A stretch of 64,000 nucleotides of DNA from Desulfobacteraceae bacterium (GTDB lineage Bacteria > Desulfobacterota > Desulfobacteria > Desulfobacterales > Desulfosalsimonadaceae), in NCBI GenBank assembly GCA_011390465.1, contig JAABSH010000006.1:53946-117945 (forward strand), written 5' to 3'. This document shows, piece after piece, positions 1 to 10,231 of this stretch. A program made the translations under genes and the position numbers. Below the pieces are notes generated by a model. The model did not search any database. It was not told the DNA's origin and saw only the letters and a list, made by a program, of their open reading frames with translations. How positions within the stretch are numbered: position 1 is the first letter of the stretch; every line of letters starts with the position of its first letter.

Positions 1-2
1 TT

Positions 3-545
3 GCCTCGGGATTCAACCGGCAGACCCTGATTTCGCCCATGCACGGGGCGCTGATGCTTGCCGCCATTGTCAACAACGGCGTGCTGGCGGAACCCACGTT
101 TATCGATGAAATCAGCAAAGACCAGCAGGTGCTCTACCGCCGTCATTCCCGGACCGCATCCGATGTTATTGCGCCGGATACCGCTGTCACCCTGAAAAAA
201 CTGATGCAGCAAACCGTTAAAACCGGCACTGCCGCCAAATCCTTTTCCCGGTTTGAAAAAGATGCGGTACTGTCCCGGCTGTATATCGGCGGAAAAACCG
301 GCTCCATCAACAACAATGCAAAACGGCAAAAATATGACTGGTTTGCCGGGTATGCCGAAGAAAAAAACGGTCCCGGCAAAATCGTTGTATCCGTTCTGGT
401 GGTGCACCAGGATTATATCGGCACCCGGGCCGCCCATTACTCAAAAATAACCATCAAGGAGTATTTTAAAAACTACTATGCAAGTCGCAACCACAATCCA
501 GCCCAAGCCTCCGATACCATCACCGAAACTGCTGCGGCCCTTTAA
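3..545 (+). CDS. Penicillin-binding protein, C-terminal part (partial)
   Basis: This is the C-terminal part of a transpeptidase domain that cross-links peptidoglycan in the periplasm. The reading frame is open from base 3, so the start lies outside the window. Seen: the stretch 'ISPMHGALMLAA' that is typical of the helix before the third active-site motif, and the third penicillin-binding motif 'KTGS' in 'GGKTGSINNN' near base 295. The catalytic SxxK and SxN motifs must be upstream. The tail after the KTG strand is short, which fits a PBP2/MrdA- or FtsI-like class B enzyme, but the subclass cannot be decided from this fragment. The next gene appears to overlap its last 68 bases. Confidence 0.85.
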   Translation, partial: ASGFNRQTLISPMHGALMLAAIVNNGVLAEPTFIDEISKDQQVLYRRHSRTASDVIAPDTAVTLKKLMQQTVKTGTAAKSFSRFEKDAVLSRLYIGGKTGSINNNAKRQKYDWFAGYAEEKNGPGKIVVSVLVVHQDYIGTRAAHYSKITIKEYFKNYYASRNHNPAQASDTITETAAAL

Positions 546-3500
546 ATCGCTGCTTTGCAAAATACGATACTGGTTTTCATGCCGGTTTTATGTTGGTGCG
601 CATCCCGCCACCGTGCCTCCGGGATCTGTCATCTTTTTTCCGCTGACAGACACGGTGTTCACCTGCGGCCTGGCAGGGATTCTTCAGATCACCCGGAAAA
701 AGGCGGATAAAAAATTCAAGATGCCGGATTTTGGCGCTATCATGGGCAGCATCACTGCCGCCAATGATGAAATCTGTCCTGAAATCTGTTCGGGAAAAAA
801 GCGTCACCCAAATGTTCCGGCTTCAGGCGGCAGCGACGCAGTGGACACCCTGCTTGATGCGGTGCGGTCCCTGAAACGCCATGCTGATTTTTACGCTGTC
901 TATACAACCCCGTCCTTTCAGCACCAGCTGGAAGACCTGCTCGAAAACCTGAAAAACACCATTGCCGCGGAATCCCAGATGCTTGCCCAGGCCATGGGAC
1001 ACCTGCCCGCGGAAAAGGTGGAAATTATTTCCACCCGCATTGAATCCCTTAAAGACGCCGCATGGGTGCTTCAGGCCGAAATCCTGACAGCCATAAAAAA
1101 AATAAACGCCCTGCTGCCGGAGGCTTCAGCTGTCTGTTCCGCCCAGACACTGGCCATTATCAAAGACATTAACACCACCTTAAACAATATCGACCGGCTG
1201 GAAGTAAGGGGCAGGGATTCCGCGGGCATCTCCCTGCTTTTTCATCTGGATGCCCCGGCCTGGCAGTTATTTGAAACCGCTCTTGACAAAGAAAACCTGG
1301 CAGCCGCGTTCACCGCCCGGGTCAATACCGAAGTGCTCTTAAACAACAGCATCAGCGTTCATCGGGCAGGTGATTTGGCATCCCAAAACCCTGCCGGCGC
1401 CGCACCCGCGGCCATTGCCTTTACCTATAAAGTGGCCGCGGAAATCGGACGGCTGGGAGACAACATTGCCTTTATCCGGGATCAAATTAAAAACGATCCC
1501 GTGCTGCACCTTGTCCTCGGCCTGCCCCTTCGGCATCACAGTGTGTCCGCCCATACCCGATGGGCGTCCGTGGGGGCCATCAGTGAGGCCAACTGCCATC
1601 CCGTGGACAGCCGGGGACAGCTGCCGGATGCATCCGCCGGCATTGTCCACGTCTGCTTAAACGGGGACATTGATAATTTCCTGCGTCTTAAAACCCGATA
1701 TGCGGCAGACGGAATCCTGCTGCCGGAGGCAATTACCTGCGATACCAAAATCATTCCGGTCCATATTCAGGAATTTTTGAAAAAAGGAATGTCCCTTACC
1801 CAGGCCTTCCGGCGGGCGGTAAATGATTTTGAAGGCTCCCATGCCATCTGCATGCACTCGGATCTGGCCCCGGGCAAACTGTTTCTAGCCCTCAAAGGCA
1901 GCGGCCAGGCCATCTTCGTCGGCCTTGGCGAGGATCACTATGTCACAGCATCCGAAATCTACGGACTGGTGGAAACCACAAATGCATTTATCAAGCTTGA
2001 CGGTGAAACCCTTCATCCAAATGCCGCCGGCAGCGGGGTAAACGGCCAGATATTTATCCTGGACCAGGCCTGCGGGGGCCTTGACGGCATTTCCGCCATG
2101 AGCTATGACGGCACGCCCATTCTCCTGTCACCGGCCGATATCCGCAAAACCCCCCTGACTTCCCGGGATATCGACCGCCAGGAGTTTGATCATTATTTTT
2201 TAAAAGAAATTTCCGAAGCACCGGCATCCGTGCGCAAAACCATTGAAAACCGGTGGAAAATTGACGTTGCCAACGGCTCTGACCCTGAAAAACTCTCCAT
2301 TTCCCTGGGCCGTGAAACGGTTCCGCCCGAGGTGGAAGCCGATTTCCGCCAATCCGCCATCAGGCGCATTATCCTCATCGGTCAGGGTACGGCCGGGGTG
2401 GCAGCCATGGCCTGCGCAGACATCATGCGCGTTTACCTGGCCGGCCTGGATCTGCGCATTGACGCCCTGAAATCTTCGGAACTCAGCGGATTTGTGCTGG
2501 ATGATACCAACCACAGCCAGTTTACCGACACCCTGCTCATTCCCATCAGCCAGTCCGGCACCACCGCGGACACCAACCGGTGCGTGGACATGGTCAAAAA
2601 ACAGGGCGCCCGGGTCATTGCCATTGTCAATCGCCGGGATTCGGATCTTTCGTTTAAATCAGACGGGGTGCTGTACACCAGCAGCGGCCGGGATATTGAA
2701 ATGTCAGTGGCCTCCACCAAGGCCTTTTATTCCCAGATCATTGCCGGGTCCCTGCTGGGACTCTACCTTGCCCAGATCTCCGGCCTGCGCAACAGCGCTT
2801 ATATTTCCCATGAAATCAAAGAAATGATCGCCCTGCCCGGGCACATGGAAAACGTTTTGGCCGCCAAAGCAAAAATAGAAGCATCTGCCCGGAACAATGC
2901 CACTCGGCGCACTTACTGGGCCGCGGTCGGGAGTGGTCCCAACAAGGCGGCAGCAGATGAAATCCGGATAAAGCTGAGCGAGCTGTGCTACAAAACCATC
3001 TCGTCGGACTATGTGGAAGACAAAAAACACATTGATCTGTCTTCCGAACCGCTGATTGTAATCTGCGCCGCCGGCACCCGGCAAAGCGCCCTTGGCGACA
3101 TCATCAAGGATACTGCCATTTTTCATTCCCACAAAGCCCTGCCCATTGTCATCTGCGACGCGCACGAAGACCGGTTTGACCCCTATGCCAAAGATATTAT
3201 TCATGTGCCCCTGGTGAGCGAACATTTCGCGCCGGTGCTGAACACCCTGGCCGGCCATTTGTGGGGCTATTATGCGGCCCTTGCCATCAACGACGGATCC
3301 CGGTTTTTATATGATTTCCGCAGGGACCTGCGCGGTGCCATGGACCGGTTTGCCGCGGAAGGGTTGGATATTTATGAAATCGCCCTTGAACAGTCCTTTC
3401 GGGAACGCATTATCCGGTTTTACTATGAATTCCGCAGCCGCCAGGACCAGCACCAGATTTCCGCGGTCATCGGGATCACCACCGCCACCCACCTGCTGCT

Positions 3501-4284
3501 GCTGCTGAAATACCTGGGGGGAAAACTGCCCCTGGCGGATTTTGAGCTGGATTTCGGCATCAAGGGAACAGCGGCCAATATGTTCAACCAGCTGTTTGAA
3601 ACCTTAAACGATGCCATCAACCGGCTGGCCCGGCCGGTGGACGCCATCAAGCATCAGGCCAAAACCGTTACCGTGGGCACCAGCCGGATTGAAGAAAAAG
3701 CCGAAGGCCTGCTGTTCGACCTGCTGGCGGAAAAAGGGTTTGCCCTGGCCCAGCTCACCATCAGCAACATTCTGGTGTTAAAAAATCTCCAGAAAATTAT
3801 CGCCCGCATCAACGGCACCACCCTGTACCGCATCGCCGGCATCTCCCTGCTGGGAGACCCCACGGATGACACCACCATTGAACTGATGGAAAAAACCGGC
3901 TCCTCCGCTGCCATGCCGTCCCGGGCCGAGCAGGACAATCGCCTGAAAGGCACCAAAAAAATCATTGTCCGCCGGGGCAATGTCTATATCGGCAAGGGCC
4001 GCAAAGACGACCGGAGCATTCTGGTGGTGCCGCTGATGTCCGGGGACCCGGCCCGGCCCCATATCATTGAATTTCTGCTGCTTCTGGATATCGCGTTCAA
4101 CCCGGCGGTCTCCCTGGCGGACAAGGTCCGGGCCCTGGGCGGCAAGCATGAACACATTAAAAATCTGGTGCAGGAAAATAATATGGTATGGCAGGACAAG
4201 TTTCTGGACCGGGTGGAGATGGCTGATCTGTTTGGATGGTCCGCGGAAAAAGTGGCGGAAACGATTATCGGTGCACTCAACTAA
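478..4284 (+). CDS. Giant GlmS-like protein: class II amidotransferase domain, two SIS domains, novel C-terminal region
   Basis: Up to 1268 residues, about twice the size of glucosamine-6-phosphate synthase (about 610). Seen in order: 'CGLAGIL' with a possible nucleophile Cys63; about 180 residues of mostly helical sequence; 'RGRDSAG' at about 244; 'AHTRWASVG' and 'HVCLNGDIDN', the GlmS amidotransferase loops; a first SIS domain from about 630 ('ISQSGTTADT'); a second from about 810 ('VGSGPNKAAADEI'); then about 270 residues that I do not recognise. The family makes amino sugars from glutamine and fructose-6-phosphate; the substrate here is unknown. The start is uncertain: ATG 478 overlaps the preceding gene and has no well-placed ribosome site, while GTG 655 would put the Cys four residues from the N-terminus. 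Starting at 478 would require a propeptide to be removed, as in GltB or PurF. Confidence 0.82.
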   Translation: MQVATTIQPKPPIPSPKLLRPFKSLLCKIRYWFSCRFYVGAHPATVPPGSVIFFPLTDTVFTCGLAGILQITRKKADKKFKMPDFGAIMGSITAANDEICPEICSGKKRHPNVPASGGSDAVDTLLDAVRSLKRHADFYAVYTTPSFQHQLEDLLENLKNTIAAESQMLAQAMGHLPAEKVEIISTRIESLKDAAWVLQAEILTAIKKINALLPEASAVCSAQTLAIIKDINTTLNNIDRLEVRGRDSAGISLLFHLDAPAWQLFETALDKENLAAAFTARVNTEVLLNNSISVHRAGDLASQNPAGAAPAAIAFTYKVAAEIGRLGDNIAFIRDQIKNDPVLHLVLGLPLRHHSVSAHTRWASVGAISEANCHPVDSRGQLPDASAGIVHVCLNGDIDNFLRLKTRYAADGILLPEAITCDTKIIPVHIQEFLKKGMSLTQAFRRAVNDFEGSHAICMHSDLAPGKLFLALKGSGQAIFVGLGEDHYVTASEIYGLVETTNAFIKLDGETLHPNAAGSGVNGQIFILDQACGGLDGISAMSYDGTPILLSPADIRKTPLTSRDIDRQEFDHYFLKEISEAPASVRKTIENRWKIDVANGSDPEKLSISLGRETVPPEVEADFRQSAIRRIILIGQGTAGVAAMACADIMRVYLAGLDLRIDALKSSELSGFVLDDTNHSQFTDTLLIPISQSGTTADTNRCVDMVKKQGARVIAIVNRRDSDLSFKSDGVLYTSSGRDIEMSVASTKAFYSQIIAGSLLGLYLAQISGLRNSAYISHEIKEMIALPGHMENVLAAKAKIEASARNNATRRTYWAAVGSGPNKAAADEIRIKLSELCYKTISSDYVEDKKHIDLSSEPLIVICAAGTRQSALGDIIKDTAIFHSHKALPIVICDAHEDRFDPYAKDIIHVPLVSEHFAPVLNTLAGHLWGYYAALAINDGSRFLYDFRRDLRGAMDRFAAEGLDIYEIALEQSFRERIIRFYYEFRSRQDQHQISAVIGITTATHLLLLLKYLGGKLPLADFELDFGIKGTAANMFNQLFETLNDAINRLARPVDAIKHQAKTVTVGTSRIEEKAEGLLFDLLAEKGFALAQLTISNILVLKNLQKIIARINGTTLYRIAGISLLGDPTDDTTIELMEKTGSSAAMPSRAEQDNRLKGTKKIIVRRGNVYIGKGRKDDRSILVVPLMSGDPARPHIIEFLLLLDIAFNPAVSLADKVRALGGKHEHIKNLVQENNMVWQDKFLDRVEMADLFGWSAEKVAETIIGALN

Positions 4285-4449
4285 AACACGCAGGAAACCC
4301 GCAACCCATGAGCCAAATCAATAATAAGAATTCCAGATTTCAAGTGTGGAGTATCAGAATCGCTTTCCCTGACACCCTGAACATAGACACCTTATTCTAC
4401 CCATTCCCCATTGCTTCATTACCAAACAACTTCGGTCATCTGCCGAACA

Positions 4450-5217
4450 TTAAAGGAGATCACTGGCCAAATCCGCCAATTCGGACCGTTCTCCCTTTTC
4501 CAGGGTAATATGGGCATACAGGTGCTGACCCTGCATTTTTTCAATCAGATAACTCAGGCCGTTTGAAAGGCAGTCAAGATACGGATGGTCAATCTGAAAC
4601 ACATCCCCGGTGAACACCACCTTGGTTCCTTCTCCTGCCCGGGTTATAATGGTCTTGACTTCATGCGGCGTCAGGTTCTGGGCTTCATCCACGATAAAAA
4701 AGATTTTCACCAGACTCCGGCCCCGGATATAGGACAAAGGGGAAATCAAAAGCTTTTCTTCTTCCAGCATTTCTCTGATTTTCTGGTGCCGGGCGTCATT
4801 TTCCGAAAACTGATTTTGAATAACCGCCAGGTTGTCATATAAGGGCTGCATGTAAGGATCCAGCTTGGCCGGGATATCACCGGGGAGAAACCCCATGTCC
4901 TTATTGCTTAAGGGCACAATCGGACGGGCCATTAAAATTTGACGATACTGCCGGCGCCTCTCAAGGGCTGCGGCCAGTGCCAGCAGGGTTTTTCCGGTGC
5001 CGGCTTTTCCGGAAATACTGACAAGATGGATGCTTGGATCCATCAATGCGTTAAGGGCAAATATCTGTTCCGCATTTTTTGGCAGAATGCCATAAGCCGG
5101 GGTTTTGTCCACCCGCCGCAAGTGCGCCATTACCCCGTCATAGCGGGCCAGGGCGGATTTTCTGCCATTGCGCATTACCAGATATTCATTGGCAATCAGG
5201 GGCTGTTTAACAAGCAT
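4450..5217 (-). CDS. PhoH-family ATPase lacking the PIN domain
   Basis: 255-residue P-loop ATPase. Seen: Walker A 'GKAGTGKT' at about residues 70-77, '[18 protein letters not shown]', Walker B '[11 protein letters not shown]' and '[10 protein letters not shown]', all standard for the PhoH core. The sequence before the Walker A ('[21 protein letters not shown]') resembles the linker that follows the PIN nuclease domain in PhoH2 (PIN-PhoH) proteins of about 430 residues, but here only about 45 residues precede the core. An in-frame TGA lies five codons upstream of the ATG and the preceding gene ends only 50 bases away, so there is no room for the PIN domain. PhoH2 proteins are linked to RNA unwinding and cleavage; this one would be ATPase only. 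No clear ribosome site is visible. Confidence 0.8.
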   Translation of the reverse strand: MLVKQPLIANEYLVMRNGRKSALARYDGVMAHLRRVDKTPAYGILPKNAEQIFALNALMDPSIHLVSISGKAGTGKTLLALAAALERRRQYRQILMARPIVPLSNKDMGFLPGDIPAKLDPYMQPLYDNLAVIQNQFSENDARHQKIREMLEEEKLLISPLSYIRGRSLVKIFFIVDEAQNLTPHEVKTIITRAGEGTKVVFTGDVFQIDHPYLDCLSNGLSYLIEKMQGQHLYAHITLEKGERSELADLASDLL

Positions 5218-5266
5218 ACGGGAAACCGGTCAAGAAGCATGGCACGATTGCCTGAAAATATCTTTT

Positions 5267-7651
5267 CTAAGCGGGGGCGTCTTCGGCCAAAATTTCGCTG
5301 ATTTTCTGGGACAATTCCTGAATACTGAAGGGCTTCTGGATAAATCCCCGGCATCCCTGCCGGAGAATGGCGGATGCCTGTCCGTCCATGCTGTAGCCGC
5401 TGGAAAGCAGCACCCGGACATCCGGATTGATGCGTTTAAGCTGGTCAAACACATCGCCGCCCCCCATTCCCGGCATGATCAGATCCAGCACCACCATATC
5501 AATTTGGTCTTTTTCCGCCGCATAGGTTTCAACGGCCGCTTTTCCGCCCCGGGCCGTCAGCACCTGGTATCCCAGGGCCTGAATCATTTCTTTGGCAACG
5601 CTTAAAATAATTTCCTCATCATCCACCAGCAGGATGGTGCCGGAACCTTTTTGGACCGCTTCACTTTCTTTTCCTTTTTTTTCCGCTGTTCGGGAAGAGG
5701 CGGGAAGGTAGATCGAAAAAGTGGTGCCTTTGCCTTTTTCACTGTACACCGTGATAAAGCCGTCATGATTTTTAATGATGCCATAGGCTGAGGCCAGTCC
5801 CAAACCCGTGCCCCGCCCTCTTTCCTTGGTGGAGAAAAAAGGTTCAAACACCCGTTTGGCCGTGTTTTTATCCATCCCCGTGCCGGTGTCGGTAATGGAA
5901 ACCCGGATATAATCACCCGGGGTCACATCATAGGACCCGGCCATTTCCGGCCCCAGTTTCTGGTTCTGGGTCCGCACATACAAATCCCCGCCCCGGGGCA
6001 TGGCATGGGAAGCATTCACGTAAATGTTGAGCAGCACCTGATCCATCTGGCGCTGATCTACCTCAGCGGTGTGCAGGTCCTCCGCAAAGGCCTCATGAAT
6101 AACGATTTCCTTGCGGGTGCGGCCAAAAAGCTGATTCTGGGTATGAATCAGGTTATTGATATCCGTGGGGACCACCTCGTATTTGCCGCTTCGGGCAATG
6201 CCCAGCATCTGCCGGGTCAAATCCGAGGCCCGGAAAATGTATTCCTCCATCTCTTTAAGGTGTTTGTATTCAGGGGAATGAAGGTCTTTGTGAAGCAGCA
6301 GCAGGGACAGCCGGCCCTGGATTCCCATGAGCAGGTTATTAAAATCATGGGCAATGCCCCCGGCCAGCGTGCCTAAAGATTCCATTTTCTGGGCCTGGGC
6401 CATATGATAATGGTAGCGCTTCATATCCGTAATATCCCGGAGAATCAGCAGAATGCCGGCCACATCCCCGGCATGATCCAGGTACCGCGACGCGCTGAGA
6501 CTGACATCCAGAAGCCGGCCGTCTTTGGTGTACCGCTGGGTTTCAAACCCGTGGGTGGGGTGATCCTGGGCCATGGTTTTTTCCAGCAGTGCGGTAAACC
6601 GCTGTTTCATGGGTTTGGGCACATACTGATCATAGTGCTTTTTCATTTCAGCAAGGGTCCACCCGAAAATACGGACAAAAGCGGGATTGACAAACTGGAT
6701 TCGAAAATCCGGGTCCAGCAGCATAATGGCATCCGCGGAAGAATTGAGCAGAGACTGGTACAGCTCTTCCGCCTTGTGGGCTTCATTGTACAACTGCCGG
6801 TACCGGAGCCGGCTTTTTTTAAGGGCTTCTTCGGTTTTCCGGTAGGCGGATATATCCCGCAGCTCCACCACCCGGGCACGGGAGCCGTGGTAAAGTATAT
6901 TTCTGGCATGAATTTCAACAGGCAGGCGGTCCCCGTTTTTCCGAAGAATGGCGATTTCATAAGCCTGTTCATCATCTGCCTGAACTTTTTTTACCACCTG
7001 GTTCCGAAATTCCGGCACACAGAAACGGATGCCGTCCGTGCCGATGATTTCATCCCGGTTGTACCCGGTCATGCGGCACAGCTCCCCGTTGCATTCCCGG
7101 ACAATGCCCTTCTGGTGAATAAAAATGCCGGAAAAGGAAAATTCATTGAGCCGCCGAAACCGGTCTTCGCTTTCCAGCAGTTTTGTTTCCGCCTCGATTT
7201 TCGCGGTCACATCCCGGCCGATGCCGCAAAACCCCGCGGGATGACCGGCATTATCCCTGACCAGATACGCGGAAAGCTCCAGGGTCCGGACCTCGCCGTG
7301 GGTGTTCAAAATTTTATAGTCCGTAATTTCAGCCGGTTCGCCGGTTTCATAAATCCGGTTAAAAATCCTGAACATTCGCCTGGCCGTATCCGGCGGGGCA
7401 TATTGCCGGTTGTTCATTCCTGTCAGCGCTTCCGGTTCGTATCCCAGCAGGGCGCACAGGGCGGGATTGAAGTAGACCAGATCCCCTTTCAGGTCCACTT
7501 CAAAATACACCTCTTTCATGCTGTTGAAAATGGTTTCAAACCGGTGTTTGTCGGCCTGCAGCACGGCATTTAATTTTTTCAGGTGCTGAATTTCTTCTTT
7601 AAGCGCATTCATGCGTGCTTTTAATTTTTTTTCACCGCCAGTTTCCGGCAT
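5267..7651 (-). CDS. Hybrid PAS histidine kinase with C-terminal receiver
   Basis: About 794 residues, no membrane segment, so probably cytoplasmic. Order seen: a short coiled coil (1-35), three PAS domains (about 35-150, 165-275 and 300-420), a dimerisation/phosphoacceptor domain with '[11 protein letters not shown]' near 435, an HATPase domain with 'TGTGMDKNT' and '[14 protein letters not shown]', and a receiver with '[12 protein letters not shown]' containing the phosphorylated Asp. The HDFNN version of the phosphoacceptor is typical of PAS-rich kinases of deltaproteobacteria. No output partner lies beside it, so its target is unknown. I start it at the ATG at 7651; a GTG two codons upstream is an alternative. 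Divergent or convergent neighbours suggest it is transcribed alone or with the PhoH gene that follows 50 bases later. Confidence 0.88.
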   Translation of the reverse strand: MPETGGEKKLKARMNALKEEIQHLKKLNAVLQADKHRFETIFNSMKEVYFEVDLKGDLVYFNPALCALLGYEPEALTGMNNRQYAPPDTARRMFRIFNRIYETGEPAEITDYKILNTHGEVRTLELSAYLVRDNAGHPAGFCGIGRDVTAKIEAETKLLESEDRFRRLNEFSFSGIFIHQKGIVRECNGELCRMTGYNRDEIIGTDGIRFCVPEFRNQVVKKVQADDEQAYEIAILRKNGDRLPVEIHARNILYHGSRARVVELRDISAYRKTEEALKKSRLRYRQLYNEAHKAEELYQSLLNSSADAIMLLDPDFRIQFVNPAFVRIFGWTLAEMKKHYDQYVPKPMKQRFTALLEKTMAQDHPTHGFETQRYTKDGRLLDVSLSASRYLDHAGDVAGILLILRDITDMKRYHYHMAQAQKMESLGTLAGGIAHDFNNLLMGIQGRLSLLLLHKDLHSPEYKHLKEMEEYIFRASDLTRQMLGIARSGKYEVVPTDINNLIHTQNQLFGRTRKEIVIHEAFAEDLHTAEVDQRQMDQVLLNIYVNASHAMPRGGDLYVRTQNQKLGPEMAGSYDVTPGDYIRVSITDTGTGMDKNTAKRVFEPFFSTKERGRGTGLGLASAYGIIKNHDGFITVYSEKGKGTTFSIYLPASSRTAEKKGKESEAVQKGSGTILLVDDEEIILSVAKEMIQALGYQVLTARGGKAAVETYAAEKDQIDMVVLDLIMPGMGGGDVFDQLKRINPDVRVLLSSGYSMDGQASAILRQGCRGFIQKPFSIQELSQKISEILAEDAPA

Positions 7652-7757
7652 AAACACGACCCATGCAGTGGTTCAGATTGTTTGTTTTAAGAAAAATAAA
7701 AATTCTAAACAAAAATAAATCTAGACTAATTTTTTATATGTGTCAAGAAAAGGGAAT

Positions 7758-9902
7758 CTATCTGATGACAATCAGGGCATCCACCGCCACGGGCACAGTC
7801 CCGGCGCAGAGCAGGGGATTAATATCGATTTCCCGGATTTCCGGATGGATCAACGGCAGCCGGCTGATCACCGATAAAATTTCCGCCAGAGCCTCCAGGT
7901 CCATTGCCGGCATTCCCCGGTAGGCGGCCAGAAGTTTCTGGCTGCGCAGGTCCGATATCATCTCCCGGGCATCCGCCGTGCTGAGGGGGGCCACCCGGTA
8001 GGTGATGTCGTTTAAGGCTTCGGTGAAAATACCGCCGACCCCAAACGCCACGCAATGGCCGAACAGGGCGTCCCAGGTGATGCCGGCCAGAAATTCCCGC
8101 TGGCCCTGAATCATTTGGGCCACCAGAACCGGAACCGAACGGCCGGCCGCCTGCAGCACGGCATCAAAACAGGCTGCCGCAGCCCGGGCATCACGGATGT
8201 TCACATGCACCAGCCCCTGGTCGGTTTTGTGAAGAATGGCCGGGTCACAGGCCTTTATCACCACCGGGAACCCGATATCCGCTGCCGCCTGCGCCACCTG
8301 ATCCGCTGTATAACACAATCTTTCCACCGGCACCGGCACACCATAGGCAGCCAGAATCTGTTTGGCCTCAACTTCATCCAACGATTTCCGCCCTTCTGCC
8401 GCGGCCCGGGCCAGAATCTCCACAGCGTGATCATTTGCCGGAATCTCCGAAAAGAGCTCTGCCGGTCCCCGGTCCTGAACGCCCTTGTATTTTATCAGGG
8501 TTGCCATGGCCCGGGCCGCTTTTTCCGGAGCGTCAAACACGGGGACATTATTGTCTTCATACGCTTTTGTATAATGGTCCGACCGGTCAAAAAATGCAGA
8601 CACCGTCATGGGCATATGGTTTTTAAAGGGCATCCGGACAGATTCCGTTATGTCTTTGGTCATTTTGCCAACCAGGTCTTCCAGGCGGGTTTCCGGCATA
8701 AGGTCTTTAAGATGGGGAAATACGGTTTTTATCCATCCCGTGGACATGGCACCGTGCATGATAATACCGTCCACTTCGCCGGAGTTCATCACCAGATCGG
8801 GAATGTCCCGGGTCATCACGTCCATGTCCAGGGCAAAGGTCAAATCCACGGGATTGCCGCAGGGGGCATGTTCCGGAATCAGGGGCTTGATTTTATTTTT
8901 CAGTTCCTGGGAAAACAACGGCACATCACCGCCCAGGCTGTCCAGGGTATCGGCAATGGCAGACCCGGGACCGCCGGAATTGGTGATGATCCCGATCCGG
9001 TTGCCCCGGATGCGCGGCTGGGTGGCCAGGGCCCAGCCAATGCCGTACAGGTCCTCCACGGAATGGACCCGGATAATGCCGGCCTGCCGGAACAGTCCGT
9101 CATAGAGAAAATCCTTGCCCGCCATGGCCCCGGTATGGCTGAGTCCGGCCCGGCCCCCGGCTTCGGAACCGCCGATATACTGGGCGATCACCGGCTTGTG
9201 CGGGGTAATTTTCCGGGCTGCGGCCAGAAATCTCCGCACATCCCGGACCGCTTCAATGTACATGGCAATGGCCGTGGTGTTCGGATCGGCTCCCATGTAT
9301 TCCAGGGCATCAATGATATTGACATCTGCTTCATTGCCCAGGCTCACGGCCTTGCCCAGGCGGATGCCCCGTTTTTTAAGATAATCAACGGTCTGGGCCA
9401 CATAGGTGCCGCTCTGGGAAATCAGGCCAAGGGGGCCGGCCGGCCCGGTAATGGGCGATACCGATGTGTTCAGGTTGATGTCGCGGTTGACAATGCCCAT
9501 GCAGTTGGGACCCACAAACCGGATATGGTGTTTTTCAGCCAGGGCTTTTAATTCCGATTCCAGGGCAATGCCCGCGTCTCCGGCTTCCTTGAACCCGGCG
9601 GTAATCACAATGGCGTATTTTGTGCCGATCCGGCCGAATTCATCAAATACTTTCAGCAGATACCTTGCCGGCAGCACAAACATGGCCAGATCCGGCACCT
9701 CGGGCAGATCCAGAGGGGATTTATACGCCTTGTGCCCCAGCACCATCTCTTCAGTGGGATGCACCGGAAAAAATTTTCCCTGAAATCCGTCTTTTAAAAT
9801 GCTTAAAGCGTGCATGGTCCCCATTTTCATGGGATTGTTGCTGGCGCCGACAATGGCAACGGAGCTGGGATTCATGAACGCGTGAAAAAATATTTTGGGC
9901 AT
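7758..9902 (-). CDS. Acetyl/acyl-CoA synthetase (ADP-forming), fused alpha and beta subunits
   Basis: 714 residues. Converts acyl-CoA, ADP and phosphate to acid, CoA and ATP, or the reverse, by way of a phosphohistidine. Seen: an N-terminal CoA-binding Rossmann domain ('VAIVGASNNPMKMGT'), succinyl-CoA-ligase-like domains ('LGLISQSGTYV', 'NSGGPGSAI'), the conserved His in 'LSHTGAMAG' near 270, and a C-terminal ATP-grasp domain from about 490 ('FPVVIKACDPAILHKTD'). Both subunits of the archaeal enzyme are fused, as is usual in bacteria. The start ATG has a good ribosome site (AGGAGA, seven to eight bases upstream). In anaerobes this enzyme either saves energy from acyl-CoA or activates acids. 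The substrate cannot be told from sequence. A short inverted repeat 125 bases upstream may be its operator. Confidence 0.9.
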   Translation of the reverse strand: MPKIFFHAFMNPSSVAIVGASNNPMKMGTMHALSILKDGFQGKFFPVHPTEEMVLGHKAYKSPLDLPEVPDLAMFVLPARYLLKVFDEFGRIGTKYAIVITAGFKEAGDAGIALESELKALAEKHHIRFVGPNCMGIVNRDINLNTSVSPITGPAGPLGLISQSGTYVAQTVDYLKKRGIRLGKAVSLGNEADVNIIDALEYMGADPNTTAIAMYIEAVRDVRRFLAAARKITPHKPVIAQYIGGSEAGGRAGLSHTGAMAGKDFLYDGLFRQAGIIRVHSVEDLYGIGWALATQPRIRGNRIGIITNSGGPGSAIADTLDSLGGDVPLFSQELKNKIKPLIPEHAPCGNPVDLTFALDMDVMTRDIPDLVMNSGEVDGIIMHGAMSTGWIKTVFPHLKDLMPETRLEDLVGKMTKDITESVRMPFKNHMPMTVSAFFDRSDHYTKAYEDNNVPVFDAPEKAARAMATLIKYKGVQDRGPAELFSEIPANDHAVEILARAAAEGRKSLDEVEAKQILAAYGVPVPVERLCYTADQVAQAAADIGFPVVIKACDPAILHKTDQGLVHVNIRDARAAAACFDAVLQAAGRSVPVLVAQMIQGQREFLAGITWDALFGHCVAFGVGGIFTEALNDITYRVAPLSTADAREMISDLRSQKLLAAYRGMPAMDLEALAEILSVISRLPLIHPEIREIDINPLLCAGTVPVAVDALIVIR

Positions 9903-10026
9903 TGTGTGTCTCCTGAAAAAATTATTCGGTAATTCCCATAACGGGAATCACCAGAAACCATCATTTGAAAAATGAATTTAAAAAATACAGCTTAACAGGC
10001 AGGCCCCCGGCTTGCAATAAAAAACC

Positions 10027-10038
10027 GAACGCTCGTTC
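10027..10038. promoter_or_regulatory. Possible TetR-type operator, GAACG-CT-CGTTC
   Basis: A 5-bp inverted repeat with a 2-bp centre, flanked by A/T runs and preceded by 'AAAACC'. Half-sites of this form are common for TetR-family regulators of acyl-CoA genes. It lies about 125 bases upstream of the acyl-CoA synthetase start and about 300 upstream of the DUF362 gene. It is short enough to occur by chance. Confidence 0.3.
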
Positions 10039-10072
10039 TTTTTTGAATCCCGGTTTCCCGGCCGCAGGTTCA

Positions 10073-10231
10073 CACGGTAAATTTGTTCTGCCTTTTTTAA
10101 GGCAGGCACGGTGGCCTGCCCTACGAACCGGTCAAGGTCTCCACGCGTCGTAGGGGCGGCCACCGTGCCGTCCTGCAATATGACAAAAGACCTATGGTTA
10201 TAGGCTTTGGGGGTAGAACAAATTTACCCTG
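10073..10231 (+). mobile_element. 159-bp MITE-like element, copy 1
   Basis: Non-autonomous element bounded by inverted ends: CACGGTAAATTTGTTCT at the left and the complement of CAGGGTAAATTTGTTCT at the right. It is flanked by a perfect 10-bp direct repeat, CGCAGGTTCA, at 10063-10072 and 10232-10241, which is the expected target duplication. Inside there is an imperfect palindrome (GGCACGGTGGC paired with GCCACCGTGCC) and smaller hairpins. It has no ORF. It matches the copy at 48726-48884 (opposite orientation) at 158 of 159 positions by eye; the single difference is G or A in ACCGRTCAAGG. It fills the space between the acyl-CoA synthetase and DUF362 genes. Ends starting CAGG and 8-10 bp duplications recall ISAs1-family elements, but the parent transposase is not in the window. 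Confidence 0.9.

Noticed and set aside
253..450. Extra short frames inside the PBP fragment
   Set aside because: Shadows of the transpeptidase frame.
6404..7573. 389-codon plus-strand frame opposite the hybrid PAS kinase
   Set aside because: Antisense shadow of PAS domains; no recognisable motif or ribosome site.
8055..9551. Long plus-strand frame of 498 codons opposite the acyl-CoA synthetase
   Set aside because: It is the antisense shadow of a well-supported enzyme gene. Its translation is rich in Gly, His, Arg and Pro and has no domain.
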